Positions 9,281 to 21,458 of a DNA stretch of 64,000 nucleotides are shown here, in pieces. A program made the position numbers and the translations under genes. Source of the DNA: Pseudomonas lurida (lineage in GTDB: Bacteria; Pseudomonadota; Gammaproteobacteria; Pseudomonadales; Pseudomonadaceae); NCBI RefSeq assembly GCF_002563895.1, contig NZ_PDJB01000001.1, forward strand, positions 479,501-543,500, given 5' to 3'. Under the pieces are notes generated by a model, which searched no databases, was not told the DNA's origin, and was given only the letters and a program-made list of their open reading frames with translations. The number at the start of each line of letters is the position of its first letter. Position 1 is the stretch's first letter.

Positions 9281-10840
9281 ATGACTAGTTTGCATGCCGA
9301 CGAGGCGTTCCTCGGCCATTACCAGTTGAGCCACGACCCCTTTGCTCCACGGGTGCCTGGTTTCAAATTTTTCCCGGCCCAGCGCAAGCCCGTGCTCGGC
9401 CAGTTGCACCACCTCGCACGCTACAGCCAGCTGCTGCTGGTCGTGACCGGGCCGCTGGGCAGCGGTAAAACCCTGTTGCGCCAGGCCTTGGTCGCCAGCA
9501 CCAACAAGCAATCGGTGCAGAGCGTGGTGGTGTCGGCGCGTGGTGCCGGCGATGCTGCGGGCGTGCTGCGTCAAGTTGCGCAGGCGCTGGACGTGTCCAC
9601 TGCCGAGCCGAACGCGATCCTCAAGCAGGTCGTACAGCTGGGCCTGACCGGTCAGGAAGTCTACCTGCTGGTAGATGACGCCGAGCAGCTCGACGAATCC
9701 GCCCTCGAAGCGCTGCTGGCGCTCGCAGCGGGTACGCCGGAAGGTCGCCCGCACGTGTTCCTGTTCGGTGAGTCGTCGTTGATCGCTGAGCTTGAGCAGA
9801 TCAGCGGTGAGCAGGAGCTGTTCCACGTCATCGAGTTGCAACCGTACGAAGAGGAAGAAACCCGCGAATACCTGGCTCAACGCCTGGAAGGCGCAGGGGC
9901 GGGCATCGAACTTTTCTCCGCACAACAGATCTCTGATATTCACGAAAGCTCCGACGGCTGGCCTGGCACCATCAACCAGGTCGCCCGCGATGCCATGATC
10001 GAAGCCATGATTGCCAGCCGCTCTGCGGTCAAGCGTCCAAAGATGGGGTTCACTATGCCTAAGAAACACGTATTGGCTATTTCCGCCGTTGTCGTGGTCG
10101 CTGTCGCCGCCGCCTGGTTGATCCCGGGTCGCAGCAAGGCACCGACGACTGCTGGTGCGCCAACCGAACAGGCGCAGTTGCCACTGGGCAAGCCCACGCC
10201 AAACGTCGAATTCGCCAACTCTGGCCAACCGACCAACCTGCCGATGGTTGGCCAGCCGGTCATGCGTGGTCCCCTCGCCGAAGAAGCCGGCGGCATCTCC
10301 GAAGGTGACGACGGCGTGCCGGTGGAAGGCTCCAGCGCCACACCGCCAACCGTGACCACTACTGCACCTCCAGCAGGCGTGCCAGCGGGCCAGCCCGCTG
10401 CCAAGCCGACACCTGCGCCTACGGTGGCCACTGCCAAGCCTGCGCCCGTGACCAAGCCGGTTGCGCCTGCGCCAGCCGCCAAGCCTGCCCCTGCACCGGC
10501 TGCCAAACCTGCCGAGAAGCCAGCCGCCACCGTTGCCAAGGCGGGCGCCGCTGGCAGCAGCTGGTACAGCAGCCAGCCTACCGGTAATTTCGTGGTGCAG
10601 ATACTCGGCACCAGCTCCGAAGCCAACGCCCAGGCGTTCGTGAAAGAGCAGGGCGGCGAGTACCGTTATTTCAAGAAAGTGCTCAACGGCAAGCCTCTCT
10701 ACGTGATCACCTACGGCAACTTCTCCAGCCGTGCCGCAGCTGATTCTGCGATCAAAACCTTGCCAGCGAAGGTCCAGGCTGGTAAACCTTGGCCACGCAC
10801 TGTTGCCAGCGTTCAACAAGAACTCGCAACAACTCGCTGA
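9281..10840 (+). CDS. damX: DamX-like cell-division protein: AAA-type ATPase plus SPOR domain
   Basis: Bitopic protein expected at the division septum, where SPOR domains bind denuded glycan strands. The 519-residue product starts with an ExeA-like ATPase domain: Walker A GPLGSGKTLL near residue 63 and Walker B YLLVDDAEQL near 129. A transmembrane helix lies at about 264-284. A Pro/Ala/Lys-rich linker of some 150 residues follows. The C-terminal SPOR domain (about 438-515) starts NFVVQILGTSSEANAQAF. It directly follows aroB (10-base gap), the conserved neighbour order in gammaproteobacteria. The E. coli homologue lacks the complete ATPase module, so Pseudomonas-type DamX is the better comparison. 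Confidence 0.88.
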   Translation: MTSLHADEAFLGHYQLSHDPFAPRVPGFKFFPAQRKPVLGQLHHLARYSQLLLVVTGPLGSGKTLLRQALVASTNKQSVQSVVVSARGAGDAAGVLRQVAQALDVSTAEPNAILKQVVQLGLTGQEVYLLVDDAEQLDESALEALLALAAGTPEGRPHVFLFGESSLIAELEQISGEQELFHVIELQPYEEEETREYLAQRLEGAGAGIELFSAQQISDIHESSDGWPGTINQVARDAMIEAMIASRSAVKRPKMGFTMPKKHVLAISAVVVVAVAAAWLIPGRSKAPTTAGAPTEQAQLPLGKPTPNVEFANSGQPTNLPMVGQPVMRGPLAEEAGGISEGDDGVPVEGSSATPPTVTTTAPPAGVPAGQPAAKPTPAPTVATAKPAPVTKPVAPAPAAKPAPAPAAKPAEKPAATVAKAGAAGSSWYSSQPTGNFVVQILGTSSEANAQAFVKEQGGEYRYFKKVLNGKPLYVITYGNFSSRAAADSAIKTLPAKVQAGKPWPRTVASVQQELATTR

Positions 10841-10846
10841 AGATCC

Positions 10847-10867
10847 GGCGGCCTTACCCAGGCCGCC
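10847..10867 (+). terminator. GC-rich hairpin after damX, possible terminator
   Basis: An eight-base stem, GGCGGCCT with AGGCCGCC, and a five-base loop lie seven bases after the damX stop codon. No T-run follows, so factor-independent termination is uncertain. Confidence 0.45.
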
Positions 10868-11049
10868 CTCCCGGCACCTCAAAAAACTACAACAGCGTGC
10901 AGCCCTGAAGGCCGCGCGCTTTGTGGTGTCTGCGTCACAGTAGCTTTTGAGTCGTAGCGGTCAGAATTAAAAAAGTTTTGACTAGCACAGCATATCGCTT
11001 TAAACCTTTCATAAATGCGACATAGATTTGCGACATTTCGTCGCTAAAT

Positions 11050-11078
11050 TTGTGAGCGTCTGTGTCGGTGTGTACAAT
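11050..11078 (+). promoter_or_regulatory. Candidate sigma70 promoter of gltBD
   Basis: TTGTGA and TACAAT are separated by exactly 17 bases in a locally AT-rich stretch that contrasts with the flanking genes. It leaves a leader of about 100 bases before the gltB start. The rest of the 350-base damX-gltB gap contains the hairpin above and AT-rich sequence but no recognisable gene. Confidence 0.5.
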
Positions 11079-11189
11079 GACCTCCCTTTTGCCCCCGCTA
11101 AGCCGGCGTACGTTCGGCGTGGAAGGTAACCGGTTGAATTGAAAAGAAATTTGCCTCGATATAAGAGGCAGCCTGGTGAGAAAGTGTCT

Positions 11190-14100
11190 ATGAAAGCAGG
11201 TCTGTACCAACCCGATGAATTCAAGGATAACTGCGGTTTCGGCCTGATAGCCCATATGCAGGGCGAGCCCAGTCATACCCTTTTGCAAACGGCCATCGAG
11301 GCCCTGACCTGCATGACCCACCGCGGTGGGATCAACGCCGACGGCAAGACCGGTGACGGCTGCGGCTTGCTGATTCAAAAGCCCGACCAGTTCCTGCGCG
11401 CTGTCGCAAAAGAACAATTTGCTGCCGACCTGCCCAAGCAGTACGCCGTGGGCATGGTGTTTTTCAACCAGGACCCGGTCAAGGCCGAAGCGGCTCGCGA
11501 GAACATGAACCGCGAGATCCTGGCTGCCGGCCTGCAACTTGTCGGCTGGCGCAAAGTACCAATCGACACCAGCGTACTCGGCCGCCTGGCCAATGAGCGC
11601 CTGCCGCAGATCGAGCAAGTGTTCATCGCAGGCGAAGGCCTGAGCGACCAGGACATGGCGATCAAGCTGTTCACCTCGCGTCGTCGCTCGTCCGTGGCCA
11701 ACGCCGCCGACACCGACCACTACATCTGCAGCTTTTCGCACAAGACCATCATTTATAAAGGCCTGATGATGCCGGCGGACTTGACCGCCTTTTATCCAGA
11801 CCTGAGCGACGAGCGCCTGCAGACCGCAATCTGCGTGTTCCACCAGCGCTTCTCCACCAACACCCTGCCGAAATGGCCGCTGGCCCAGCCGTTCCGCTTC
11901 CTCGCCCACAACGGCGAGATCAACACCATCACCGGCAACCGCAACTGGGCCGTGGCCCGTCGCACCAAGTTCGCCAACGACCTGATGGACCTCGAAGAGC
12001 TCGGCCCGCTGGTCAATCGCGTCGGTTCCGACTCCTCCAGCATGGACAACATGCTCGAGTTGATGGTCACCGGTGGCATCGACCTGTTCCGTGGCGTGCG
12101 CATGATCATTCCGCCCGCGTGGCAGAACGTCGAGACCATGGACCCGGATCTGCGTGCATTCTACGAGTACAACTCGATGCACATGGAGCCGTGGGACGGC
12201 CCGGCCGGCGTGGTCATGACCGATGGTCGCTACGCGGTCTGCCTGCTCGACCGCAACGGCCTGCGCCCGGCGCGTTGGGTGACCACCACCAATGGCTTCA
12301 TCACCCTCGCCTCGGAAATCGGCGTGTGGAACTACAAGCCGGAAGATGTCATCGCCAAAGGCCGCGTAGGCCCTGGCCAGATCCTGGCCGTGGACACCGA
12401 AACCGGTCAGATCCTCGACACCGATGCCATCGACAACCGCTTGAAGTCGCGTCACCCGTACAAGCAATGGCTGCGCAAGAACGCCCTGCGCATCCAGGCG
12501 ACCATGGAAGACAACGACCACGGTTCGGCTTTCTATGACGTCGACCAACTCAAGCAGTACATGAAGATGTACCAGGTCACGTTCGAAGAGCGCGACCAGG
12601 TGCTGCGTCCGCTCGGTGAGCAAGGCTACGAGGCCGTCGGCTCCATGGGCGATGACACGCCAATGGCCGTGCTGTCCCAGCGCGTGCGCACGCCGTACGA
12701 CTATTTCCGCCAGCAGTTCGCCCAGGTGACTAACCCACCGATCGACCCGCTGCGCGAAGCCATCGTGATGTCCCTGGAAGTCTGCCTCGGTGCCGAGCGC
12801 AACATCTTCCAGGAGTCGCCAGAGCACGCTTCTCGCGTGATCCTCAGCTCGCCAGTGATTTCACCGGCCAAGTGGCGCTCGCTGATGACCCTGGAACGCC
12901 CGGGTTTCGACCGCCAGATCATCGACCTGAACTACGACGAGAGCCTCGGCCTTGAAGCCGCTGTGCGCAACGTCGCCGACCAGGCCGAAGAAGCTGTGCG
13001 CGCCGGCCGCACCCAGATCGTGCTGACCGATCGCCATATTGCCCCAGGCAAGCTGCCGATCCACGCCTCCCTGGCCACCGGCGCGGTGCACCACCGCCTG
13101 ACCGAGAAAGGCCTGCGTTGCGACTCCAACATCCTCGTGGAAACGGCCACCGCCCGTGACCCGCACCACTTTGCGGTGTTGATCGGCTTCGGCGCCTCGG
13201 CGGTGTACCCGTTCCTTGCGTACGAAGTGCTGGGCGACCTGATCCGTACCGGTGAAGTGCTGGGCGACCTCTATGAGGTGTTCAAGAACTACCGCAAGGG
13301 CATCACCAAGGGCCTGCTGAAGATCCTGTCGAAGATGGGCATCTCCACCGTCACCTCCTACCGTGGCGCGCAGCTGTTCGAGGCCATCGGCCTGTCCGAA
13401 GAAGTGTGCGAGCTGAGCTTCCGTGGCGTGCCGAGCCGCATCAAGGGCGCGCGTTTCGTCGACATCGAAGCCGAGCAGAAAGCCCTGGCAGCCGAAGCCT
13501 GGAGCGCGCGCAAGCCGATCCAGCAAGGTGGCCTGCTCAAGTTCGTGCACGGTGGCGAATACCACGCGTACAACCCGGACGTGGTCAACACCCTGCAAGC
13601 CGCTGTGCAGCAGGGCGACTACGCCAAGTTCAAGCAATACACCGCGCTGGTGGATAACCGCCCGGTGTCGATGATCCGCGACCTGTTCCAGGTGAAGACC
13701 CTGGACACGCCGATGGACATCGCCGAGGTCGAGCCGCTGGAATCGATCCTCAAGCGCTTCGACTCCGCGGGTATTTCCCTTGGTGCCCTGTCGCCTGAGG
13801 CCCACGAAGCCCTGGCCGAAGCCATGAACCGCCTGGGTGCGCGTTCCAACTCCGGCGAAGGCGGTGAAGACCCGGCGCGCTACGGCACGATCAAGAGCTC
13901 GAAAATCAAGCAGGTGGCGACCGGCCGTTTCGGCGTAACCCCGGAGTACCTGGTCAACGCCGAAGTGCTGCAGATCAAGGTGGCCCAGGGCGCCAAGCCC
14001 GGTGAGGGCGGCCAATTGCCGGGCGGCAAGGTTAACGGGCTGATCGCCAAGCTGCGGTATGCCGTGCCGGGCGTGACCCTGATCTCGCCTCCACCGCACC

Positions 14101-15635
14101 ACGACATCTACTCGATCGAAGACTTGTCGCAGCTGATTTTCGACCTGAAACAAGTCAACCCGCAGGCCCTGGTCTCGGTGAAACTGGTAGCAGAAGCCGG
14201 CGTGGGCACCATTGCCGCCGGCGTGGCCAAGGCCTATGCCGACCTGATCACCATCTCCGGCTACGATGGCGGCACCGGCGCTTCGCCGCTGACCTCGATC
14301 AAGTACGCCGGTGCACCGTGGGAGCTTGGCCTCGCCGAGACGCACCAGACCCTGCGTGGCAACGACCTGCGCGGCAAAGTTCGCGTGCAGACCGACGGTG
14401 GCCTGAAAACCGGCCTCGACGTAATCAAGGCCGCGATCCTCGGCGCTGAAAGCTTCGGTTTCGGTACTGCGCCAATGATCGCCCTGGGCTGCAAATACCT
14501 GCGCATCTGCCACCTGAACAACTGCGCCACCGGCGTCGCCACTCAGAACGAGAAGCTGCGCAAGGATCACTACATCGGCACCGTCGACATGGTGGTGAAC
14601 TTCTTCACCTACGTTGCCGAAGAAACCCGTGAGTGGCTGGCCAAGCTGGGCGTGCGTTCCCTCGAAGAGCTGATCGGGCGTACCGACCTGCTGGATATCC
14701 TCGAAGGCCAGACTGCCAAGCAGAACCACCTGGACCTGACGCCGCTGTTGGGCAGCGACCACATCCCGGCAGACAAGCCACAATTCTGCCAGGTGGACCG
14801 CAACCCACCGTTCGACAAAGGCCTGTTGGCCGAAAAGATGGTCGAGATGGCTGCCTCCTCGATCAACGACGCCAGCGGTGGCGAATTCGCCCTGGATATC
14901 TGCAACTGCGACCGTTCCATTGGCGCACGCATCTCTGGCGAAATCGCGCGCAAGCACGGCAACCAGGGCATGGCGAAAGCGCCGATCACTTTCCGCTTCA
15001 AGGGCACTGCGGGCCAGAGCTTCGGCGTGTGGAACGCTGGCGGCCTGCACATGTACCTGGAAGGCGACGCCAACGACTACGTGGGCAAGGGCATGACCGG
15101 CGGCAAGCTGGTGATCGTTCCGCCTAAAGGCAGCGTCTACAAGACCCAGGACAGTGCCATCATCGGCAACACCTGCTTGTACGGCGCCACCGGTGGCAAG
15201 CTGTTCGCCGCGGGTACGGCCGGTGAGCGTTTCGCCGTGCGTAACTCCGGTGCCCACACCGTGGTGGAAGGCACCGGCGATCACTGCTGCGAGTACATGA
15301 CCGGGGGCTTTGTCGCGGTACTGGGCAAGACCGGTTACAACTTCGGTTCGGGCATGACTGGCGGTTTTGCCTACGTGCTCGACCAGGACAACACCTTCGT
15401 CGACAAGGTCAACCACGAGTTGGTCGAGATCCAGCGGATCAGCGGCGAAGCCATGGAGTCCTACCGGAACCACTTGCAGCACGTGCTGGACGAGTACGTC
15501 GAGGAGACCGGCAGCGAATGGGGTCGTAACCTCGCCGAAAACCTCGATGATTACCTGCGTCGTTTCTGGCTGGTCAAGCCCAAGGCTGCCAACCTGAAAT
15601 CGTTGCTTTCCAGCATCCGTGCCAACCCGCAGTGA
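11190..15635 (+). CDS. gltB: Glutamate synthase (NADPH) large subunit
   Basis: Transfers the glutamine amide to 2-oxoglutarate; with GltD it forms the main ammonia-assimilation route together with glutamine synthetase. The 1,481-residue product has the expected size. The class II glutaminase nucleophile is Cys15 in [13 protein letters not shown], after a 14-residue propeptide that must be removed. The central and FMN domains follow, with [14 protein letters not shown] and [13 protein letters not shown]. The Fe-S cysteines are in [15 protein letters not shown] near residue 1,100. A C-terminal beta-helix carries repeats such as MTGGKLV and [10 protein letters not shown]. The ATG at 11190 is chosen over an upstream in-frame start because [11 protein letters not shown] is the typical N-terminus. 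Confidence 0.98.
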   Translation: MKAGLYQPDEFKDNCGFGLIAHMQGEPSHTLLQTAIEALTCMTHRGGINADGKTGDGCGLLIQKPDQFLRAVAKEQFAADLPKQYAVGMVFFNQDPVKAEAARENMNREILAAGLQLVGWRKVPIDTSVLGRLANERLPQIEQVFIAGEGLSDQDMAIKLFTSRRRSSVANAADTDHYICSFSHKTIIYKGLMMPADLTAFYPDLSDERLQTAICVFHQRFSTNTLPKWPLAQPFRFLAHNGEINTITGNRNWAVARRTKFANDLMDLEELGPLVNRVGSDSSSMDNMLELMVTGGIDLFRGVRMIIPPAWQNVETMDPDLRAFYEYNSMHMEPWDGPAGVVMTDGRYAVCLLDRNGLRPARWVTTTNGFITLASEIGVWNYKPEDVIAKGRVGPGQILAVDTETGQILDTDAIDNRLKSRHPYKQWLRKNALRIQATMEDNDHGSAFYDVDQLKQYMKMYQVTFEERDQVLRPLGEQGYEAVGSMGDDTPMAVLSQRVRTPYDYFRQQFAQVTNPPIDPLREAIVMSLEVCLGAERNIFQESPEHASRVILSSPVISPAKWRSLMTLERPGFDRQIIDLNYDESLGLEAAVRNVADQAEEAVRAGRTQIVLTDRHIAPGKLPIHASLATGAVHHRLTEKGLRCDSNILVETATARDPHHFAVLIGFGASAVYPFLAYEVLGDLIRTGEVLGDLYEVFKNYRKGITKGLLKILSKMGISTVTSYRGAQLFEAIGLSEEVCELSFRGVPSRIKGARFVDIEAEQKALAAEAWSARKPIQQGGLLKFVHGGEYHAYNPDVVNTLQAAVQQGDYAKFKQYTALVDNRPVSMIRDLFQVKTLDTPMDIAEVEPLESILKRFDSAGISLGALSPEAHEALAEAMNRLGARSNSGEGGEDPARYGTIKSSKIKQVATGRFGVTPEYLVNAEVLQIKVAQGAKPGEGGQLPGGKVNGLIAKLRYAVPGVTLISPPPHHDIYSIEDLSQLIFDLKQVNPQALVSVKLVAEAGVGTIAAGVAKAYADLITISGYDGGTGASPLTSIKYAGAPWELGLAETHQTLRGNDLRGKVRVQTDGGLKTGLDVIKAAILGAESFGFGTAPMIALGCKYLRICHLNNCATGVATQNEKLRKDHYIGTVDMVVNFFTYVAEETREWLAKLGVRSLEELIGRTDLLDILEGQTAKQNHLDLTPLLGSDHIPADKPQFCQVDRNPPFDKGLLAEKMVEMAASSINDASGGEFALDICNCDRSIGARISGEIARKHGNQGMAKAPITFRFKGTAGQSFGVWNAGGLHMYLEGDANDYVGKGMTGGKLVIVPPKGSVYKTQDSAIIGNTCLYGATGGKLFAAGTAGERFAVRNSGAHTVVEGTGDHCCEYMTGGFVAVLGKTGYNFGSGMTGGFAYVLDQDNTFVDKVNHELVEIQRISGEAMESYRNHLQHVLDEYVEETGSEWGRNLAENLDDYLRRFWLVKPKAANLKSLLSSIRANPQ

Positions 15636-15658
15636 TATGCGCCTGAAGAGTTTGATGA

Positions 15659-17086
<1,428 letters not shown>

Positions 17087-17116
17087 TCCTGATCCCGCGT
17101 TGAAGTGGGGTGAAAA

Positions 17117-17206
17117 TGTGGGGGCGGGCTTGCTCGCGAATACGGTGTATCAGTCACTCCATGTGTCGACTGACCCACCGCTTTCGCGAGCAAGCCCGCT
17201 CCCACA
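17117..17206. repeat. REP pair in inverted orientation
   Basis: TGTGGGGGCGGGCTTGCTCG at 17117 and its mirror CGAGCAAGCCCGCTCCCACA ending at 17206, separated by about 40 bases. The doublet can fold into one long hairpin. It lies between gltD and hemE. Confidence 0.85.
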
Positions 17207-17252
17207 TTCGTTTTGCAGTGCTTTCATGTCCGCGACAAATTGACCCGATAGA

Positions 17253-17282
17253 CAAAAGGCACGGCGCATTCCGTGCCTTTTG
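17253..17282. terminator. Perfect 12-bp inverted repeat, probable terminator of gltBD
   Basis: CAAAAGGCACGG and CCGTGCCTTTTG flank a six-base loop. The stem has an A-run before it and a T-run at the end, as in a bidirectional terminator. It lies after gltD and 47 bases before hemE, so hemE needs its own promoter or read-through. Confidence 0.7.
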
Positions 17283-17328
17283 CGTCGCGCTCTGAGAAAA
17301 TGCCCGCACTTTTTTTGCGGATGCCGAC

Positions 17329-18396
17329 ATGACTGCCCTCAAGAACGACCGTTTCCTTCGTGCCCTGCTCAAGCAACCCGTGGACGTCACCCCTGTGTGG
17401 ATGATGCGCCAGGCTGGTCGCTACCTGCCGGAATACCGCGCCAGTCGCGCCAACGCCGGCGATTTCATGAGCCTGTGCATGAACCCGGAGTTCGCCTGCG
17501 AAGTCACGATGCAGCCGCTGGACCGCTACCCACAACTGGATGCGGCCATCCTCTTCTCCGATATCCTCACCATCCCTGACGCCATGGGCCAGGGCCTGTA
17601 CTTCGAAACCGGCGAAGGCCCGCGTTTCAAGAAGGTGGTCAGCACCCTGGCTGATATCGAAGCCCTGCCGATCCCTGACCCACACAAAGACCTTGGCTAT
17701 GTGATGGACGCCGTCAGTACCATCCGCCGCGAGCTTAACGGCCGCGTGCCGCTGATTGGCTTCTCCGGCAGCCCATGGACCTTGGCCACCTACATGGTCG
17801 AAGGCGGCTCGTCGAAAGACTTCCGCAAGACCAAGGCCATGCTCTACGACAACCCGCAAGCCATGCACCTGTTGCTGGACAAGCTGGCGCAGTCGGTCAC
17901 CTCCTACCTCAACGGCCAGATCATGGCCGGCGCCCAAGCGGTGCAGATCTTCGACACCTGGGGCGGCAACCTCTCGGCGGCGGCGTACCAGGAGTTCTCC
18001 CTGGCCTATATGCGCAAGATCGTCAGCGGCCTGATCCGCGAACACGAAGGCCGCAAGGTGCCGGTGATCCTGTTCACCAAGAACGGCGGCCTGTGGCTGG
18101 AAAGCATCGCCGATGCCGGTGCCGATGCACTGGGCCTGGACTGGACCTGCGATATCGGCGATGCCCGTCGCCGTGTGGGTGACAGAGTCTCGCTGCAAGG
18201 CAACATGGACCCGACTGTGCTGTACGCCAAGCCGGAGGCGATCCGCACCGAAGTCGGCCGCATCCTGGCCAGCTACGGAAAAGGCACCGGGCATGTGTTC
18301 AACCTGGGCCATGGCATCACCCCGGAAGTGAACCCGGAGCACGCCGGCGCCTTCCTGCGTGCGGTGCACGAACTGTCTGCGCAATACCACGAGTAA
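17329..18396 (+). CDS. hemE: Uroporphyrinogen decarboxylase
   Basis: Cytosolic haem-pathway enzyme that removes four carboxyl groups from uroporphyrinogen III to give coproporphyrinogen III. The 355-residue product has normal length. It shows the signature [16 protein letters not shown] near the N-terminus with its substrate-binding arginines, the catalytic Asp in [14 protein letters not shown], and [17 protein letters not shown]. It is a single-gene unit closed by its own terminator. Confidence 0.98.
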   Translation: MTALKNDRFLRALLKQPVDVTPVWMMRQAGRYLPEYRASRANAGDFMSLCMNPEFACEVTMQPLDRYPQLDAAILFSDILTIPDAMGQGLYFETGEGPRFKKVVSTLADIEALPIPDPHKDLGYVMDAVSTIRRELNGRVPLIGFSGSPWTLATYMVEGGSSKDFRKTKAMLYDNPQAMHLLLDKLAQSVTSYLNGQIMAGAQAVQIFDTWGGNLSAAAYQEFSLAYMRKIVSGLIREHEGRKVPVILFTKNGGLWLESIADAGADALGLDWTCDIGDARRRVGDRVSLQGNMDPTVLYAKPEAIRTEVGRILASYGKGTGHVFNLGHGITPEVNPEHAGAFLRAVHELSAQYHE

Positions 18397-18397
18397 T

Positions 18398-18428
18398 AAA
18401 AGAGCCCGGCTTGATGCCGGGCTTTTTA
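18398..18428 (+). terminator. Rho-independent terminator of hemE
   Basis: Eight-base stem AGCCCGGC with GCCGGGCT, a five-base loop and TTTTT after it, starting seven bases past the hemE stop. Confidence 0.9.
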
Positions 18429-18449
18429 ATGGCTGAACACAAATCAAAA

Positions 18450-18521
18450 TGTGGGAGCTGGCTTGCCTGCGATAGCGGTGCTGGATTTACCACCGGCATC
18501 GCGGGCAAGCCAGCTCCCCCA
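18450..18521. repeat. REP pair in inverted orientation
   Basis: TGTGGGAGCTGGCTTGCCTG at 18450 and the mirrored GCGGGCAAGCCAGCTCCCCC ending by 18521. This is the CTGGC variant of the window's REP family. It lies between the converging hemE and MFS genes. Confidence 0.85.
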
Positions 18522-18538
18522 TAAAAAACAGTGGTGCC

Positions 18539-19813
18539 TCAGGCCTTCACATTCCCCAACGGCGGCAACTTCGCCAACCTCAACGCCACCAGCAACGCCC
18601 CAATCAACAGCGCCACGATAAACGCCCCAATCCCGTTCCACCCGGCAAAGTGCCAGAAGAACCCGCCTGCCGTCCCCGCGATACTCGACCCCACGTAGTA
18701 GCAGAACAGGTACAGCGACGATGCCTGCCCCTTCGCCTTGACCGCGCGGCGGCCGATCCAGCTGCTGGCCACCGAGTGGGCGCCGAAGAAGCCAAAGGTA
18801 AAGATCAGCATGCCCGGCACCACCAGCCACAGTGGGGTGAACAGAGTCAGTGCCATGCCAGCGAGCATCAGCACGATGGTGCCCCACAGCACGCGGCGGC
18901 GGCCGAGGCGGTCGGCCAGGGAACCGATTTTTGCCGAGCTGTAGATACCCGAGAGGTACACCAGCGACAGCAGGCCGACCACGGCCTGGCTCAGGTCGTA
19001 AGGATCGGCCAGCAGGCGATAGCCGATGTAGTTGAACATCGTCACGAACGCGCCCATCAGCAGGAACGCTTCAAGGAACAACCACGGCAGGCCCGCGTCC
19101 TTGAAATGCATGACAAAGCCCTCCACCAGGCTACGAGGCTTGAGGCTGCTGGCGCGGAAGTTGCGCGATTCGGGGAGGATTTTCCAGAACACCGTGGCCG
19201 CGATCAGTGCCAGGGCGCCGATGATCAGCATTGCGGTGTGCCAGCTGACGAAGTCGATCAGCACGCCGATGATCAGGCGCCCGCTCATGCCGCCAATCGC
19301 GTTGCCGCCGATATACAGGCCCATGGCCAGGCCGATGTGCTGCGGGTGGATCTCTTCGCTCAGGTAGGTCATGGCCACGGCTGCCAGGCCGCTCAGTGAC
19401 AGTCCCACCAGTGCGCGCATCAGCAGGATACCTTCCCAGGTCGGCATCAAGCCGCTGGCGATGGTCGCCAGCGCGGCGCAGAACAGGGCGGACACCATCA
19501 CCGGCTTGCGCCCAAGGCTGTCGGAGATCGGCCCTGTGATCAGCAAGCCACACGCCAGCATCGCCGTGGCCACTGACAGGATCAGGCTGCTTTGCGCCGC
19601 ATTGATGGAAAATTCGTGGGACAGCGCTGGCATCATCGGCTGCACGCAATACAGCAACGCGAAGGTGGCGAACCCGCCCGAGAACAGCGCCAGCACCGTA
19701 CGCATGAACATCGGTGTGCCTTTTTCGATGTACGCGTCGTTGAGCTGGGCCACGACCTCATCGAGCGCAGTGGGCGGGACGTCTTGAGCGAGTGGAGCGA
19801 CAGCAGCTTTCAC
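18539..19813 (-). CDS. MFS transporter (YnfM-like drug/sugar efflux subfamily)
   Basis: A 424-residue inner-membrane protein with a hydrophilic N-terminus of about 35 residues and then about 12 hydrophobic helices. The MFS loop 2-3 signature is visible as GPISDSLGRKPVM, and a related SLADRLGRRRVLWG sits between helices 8 and 9. The overall pattern resembles the YnfM family of proton-driven exporters. The substrate cannot be read from sequence. It is divergent from a LysR regulator 125 bases away, which probably controls it. Confidence 0.85.
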   Translation of the reverse strand: MKAAVAPLAQDVPPTALDEVVAQLNDAYIEKGTPMFMRTVLALFSGGFATFALLYCVQPMMPALSHEFSINAAQSSLILSVATAMLACGLLITGPISDSLGRKPVMVSALFCAALATIASGLMPTWEGILLMRALVGLSLSGLAAVAMTYLSEEIHPQHIGLAMGLYIGGNAIGGMSGRLIIGVLIDFVSWHTAMLIIGALALIAATVFWKILPESRNFRASSLKPRSLVEGFVMHFKDAGLPWLFLEAFLLMGAFVTMFNYIGYRLLADPYDLSQAVVGLLSLVYLSGIYSSAKIGSLADRLGRRRVLWGTIVLMLAGMALTLFTPLWLVVPGMLIFTFGFFGAHSVASSWIGRRAVKAKGQASSLYLFCYYVGSSIAGTAGGFFWHFAGWNGIGAFIVALLIGALLVALRLAKLPPLGNVKA

Positions 19814-19937
19814 GGGGACCTCGGGGGGGAAGAGCGTGCCAGGACCGGCAATGCAAAAAAGAATATAGCTCCCTAATGATTCTTTCCAATATATTGTTCG
19901 ACCTGTTTGATAGCTTTAACGACCTAATGAGGCTTGC

Positions 19938-20831
19938 ATGGAATTGCGTCACTTGCGGTACTTCATTGCCGTCGCCGAAGAGCTGCATTTCGGCCGGGCC
20001 GCGCAGGTGCTGGGCATCTCGCAACCGCCGCTGAGCCAGCAGATCCAGGCGCTGGAGCAGGAGGTGGGTGCGCGATTGTTTGAACGGACCAATCGTCGGG
20101 TCGAGCTGAGCGAAGCGGGGCGCTTGTTTCTGCAAGAGGCACGGCTGGTGCTGGCGCAAGTCGACAAGGCCGCGGATGTAGCGCGCCGGGCGCAGTTGGG
20201 TGAGCTGGGCGAATTGAAAATTGGTTTCACCTCGTCGGCTCCGTTCAACTCCAGCATTCCCCAGGCGATCTTTGCGTTTCGCCAGGCGTTCCCGGCGGTG
20301 CACCTGAATCTGCAGGAAATGAGCAGCACCGAAGTGGCTGAGTCGCTGGTCGATGAGTCGATCCAGGTAGGACTCATGCGCCCGCTGCCGTTGCCGGATT
20401 CGCTGAGTGTGGTCGAGCTGATGCGCGAGCCGCTGGTGGCCGTGTTGAATGCCGGTCACCCGTTGGTGGAGGGCAGTGAGCGCGGTTTGCACCTGGCGCA
20501 ATTGGCGCAGGAACCGTTCGTGTTTTTTCCGCGAACCTACGGCAGTGGGCTCTATGCCCAGTTGCTCAACCTGGCGCGTGATGCCGGCTTCAGCCCGCAC
20601 TTTGCCCAGGAAGCGGGGGAGGCGATGACCATCATTGGCCTGGTGGCGGCGGGCCTGGGCGTGTCGGTGCTGCCGGCGTCATACCAGCGCATACGCATTG
20701 ATGGCGTTGTATATCGCACGCTGCTGGACCCGGAGGCGGTGACGGCCGTGTGGCTGGTGCAGCGCAAGGGCGCGCAAACGCCCATGGCGAAGGCGTTCGT
20801 GGAGTTGCTCACGCGCAAGGCTGCTCAGTAA
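19938..20831 (+). CDS. LysR-family transcriptional regulator
   Basis: A 297-residue protein with a typical N-terminal winged helix-turn-helix: MELRHLRYFIAVAEELHFGR, then AAQVLGISQPPLSQQIQALE. A periplasmic-binding-like effector domain follows from about residue 90 to the end. It is divergent from the MFS transporter gene. LysR proteins commonly activate the divergent gene from the shared intergenic region (19814-19937), so the transporter is the likely target. The effector is unknown. Confidence 0.9.
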   Translation: MELRHLRYFIAVAEELHFGRAAQVLGISQPPLSQQIQALEQEVGARLFERTNRRVELSEAGRLFLQEARLVLAQVDKAADVARRAQLGELGELKIGFTSSAPFNSSIPQAIFAFRQAFPAVHLNLQEMSSTEVAESLVDESIQVGLMRPLPLPDSLSVVELMREPLVAVLNAGHPLVEGSERGLHLAQLAQEPFVFFPRTYGSGLYAQLLNLARDAGFSPHFAQEAGEAMTIIGLVAAGLGVSVLPASYQRIRIDGVVYRTLLDPEAVTAVWLVQRKGAQTPMAKAFVELLTRKAAQ

Positions 20832-20862
20832 CAACCGCGCACCTCGAAACGAAGCAGGTCGA

Positions 20863-20947
20863 TGTGGGAGCTGGCTTGCCTGCGAGAGCATCCCCCTGGT
20901 GTACCTGATGCACCAGGCACCCGCATCGCAGGCAAGCCAGCTCCCAC
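20863..20947. repeat. REP pair in inverted orientation
   Basis: TGTGGGAGCTGGCTTGCCTG at 20863 and the mirror GCAGGCAAGCCAGCTCCCAC ending at 20947. It lies between the converging LysR gene and the last gene of the polyene operon. Confidence 0.85.
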
Positions 20948-20982
20948 CTTTAATCTCTATCATCCCTGGCGAGCGGTGAAAT

Positions 20983-21432
20983 TCAGTTCTGCTTCGAAGT
21001 CCCCGTCTGCTCAAACAACTGCGCCGCCGTGCCCGCCTCATTCGCGCCATTGCTGCGCAGACCCGCCATGATGTCACTGTCCAGGTTGTTCACCCAGCGG
21101 TTGTAGTTGCGATGGATCTTGCCGTCCTTGTAGCCCAGCTCGCGGCTGTCGCGGTAGGTGATGGCGTAGCTGTTGCGCGTGTAGGTGATGTCGATGGCCG
21201 CGTAATACTGGTTGCGCACGGTGATCTCGGCCTGCACCCGTTGCGGGCTCAGGCGTTGAACCGTCCATTCGCGTTTTTGCAGGGCGTTGACGATCACCGT
21301 TTTCATTTTTTCTTCGCTGACCTGCGCATTGGCCGGAAGGTCGTGCTGGGTATTGAGTACCGGTTTGCTGGTGCAGCCAGCGGCGGTCAGCAAGGCCAGG
21401 GTGATAAGGGCAGCGCGAAGCAAGGAAGACAT
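20983..21432 (-). CDS. Small lipoprotein at the end of the aryl polyene operon
   Basis: A 149-residue protein with a clear lipoprotein signal (hydrophobic stretch ALITLALLTAAGC, lipobox AAGC), so mature Cys near residue 20. No domain is recognised with certainty. The rest is soluble, rich in Arg/Tyr/Asn, with VQAEITVRNQYYAAIDITYT near the middle. GGAGAA lies eight bases before the ATG. It follows the last ketosynthase by 26 bases and is probably cotranscribed, but it is not part of the core polyene gene set as I know it. A role at the outer membrane is inference from location and lipidation only. Confidence 0.75.
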   Translation of the reverse strand: MSSLLRAALITLALLTAAGCTSKPVLNTQHDLPANAQVSEEKMKTVIVNALQKREWTVQRLSPQRVQAEITVRNQYYAAIDITYTRNSYAITYRDSRELGYKDGKIHRNYNRWVNNLDSDIMAGLRSNGANEAGTAAQLFEQTGTSKQN

Positions 21433-21458
21433 TCCGTTTTCTCCAATCGATTAAAAAG

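Noticed and set aside
12861..15482. Long minus-strand ORF of 873 codons opposite gltB
   Set aside because: Antisense shadow in GC-rich sequence; gltB has all expected motifs.
17117..17206. Repeat pairs as a CRISPR-like array
   Set aside because: Only two inverted arms per site and no regular spacers; these are REP pairs.
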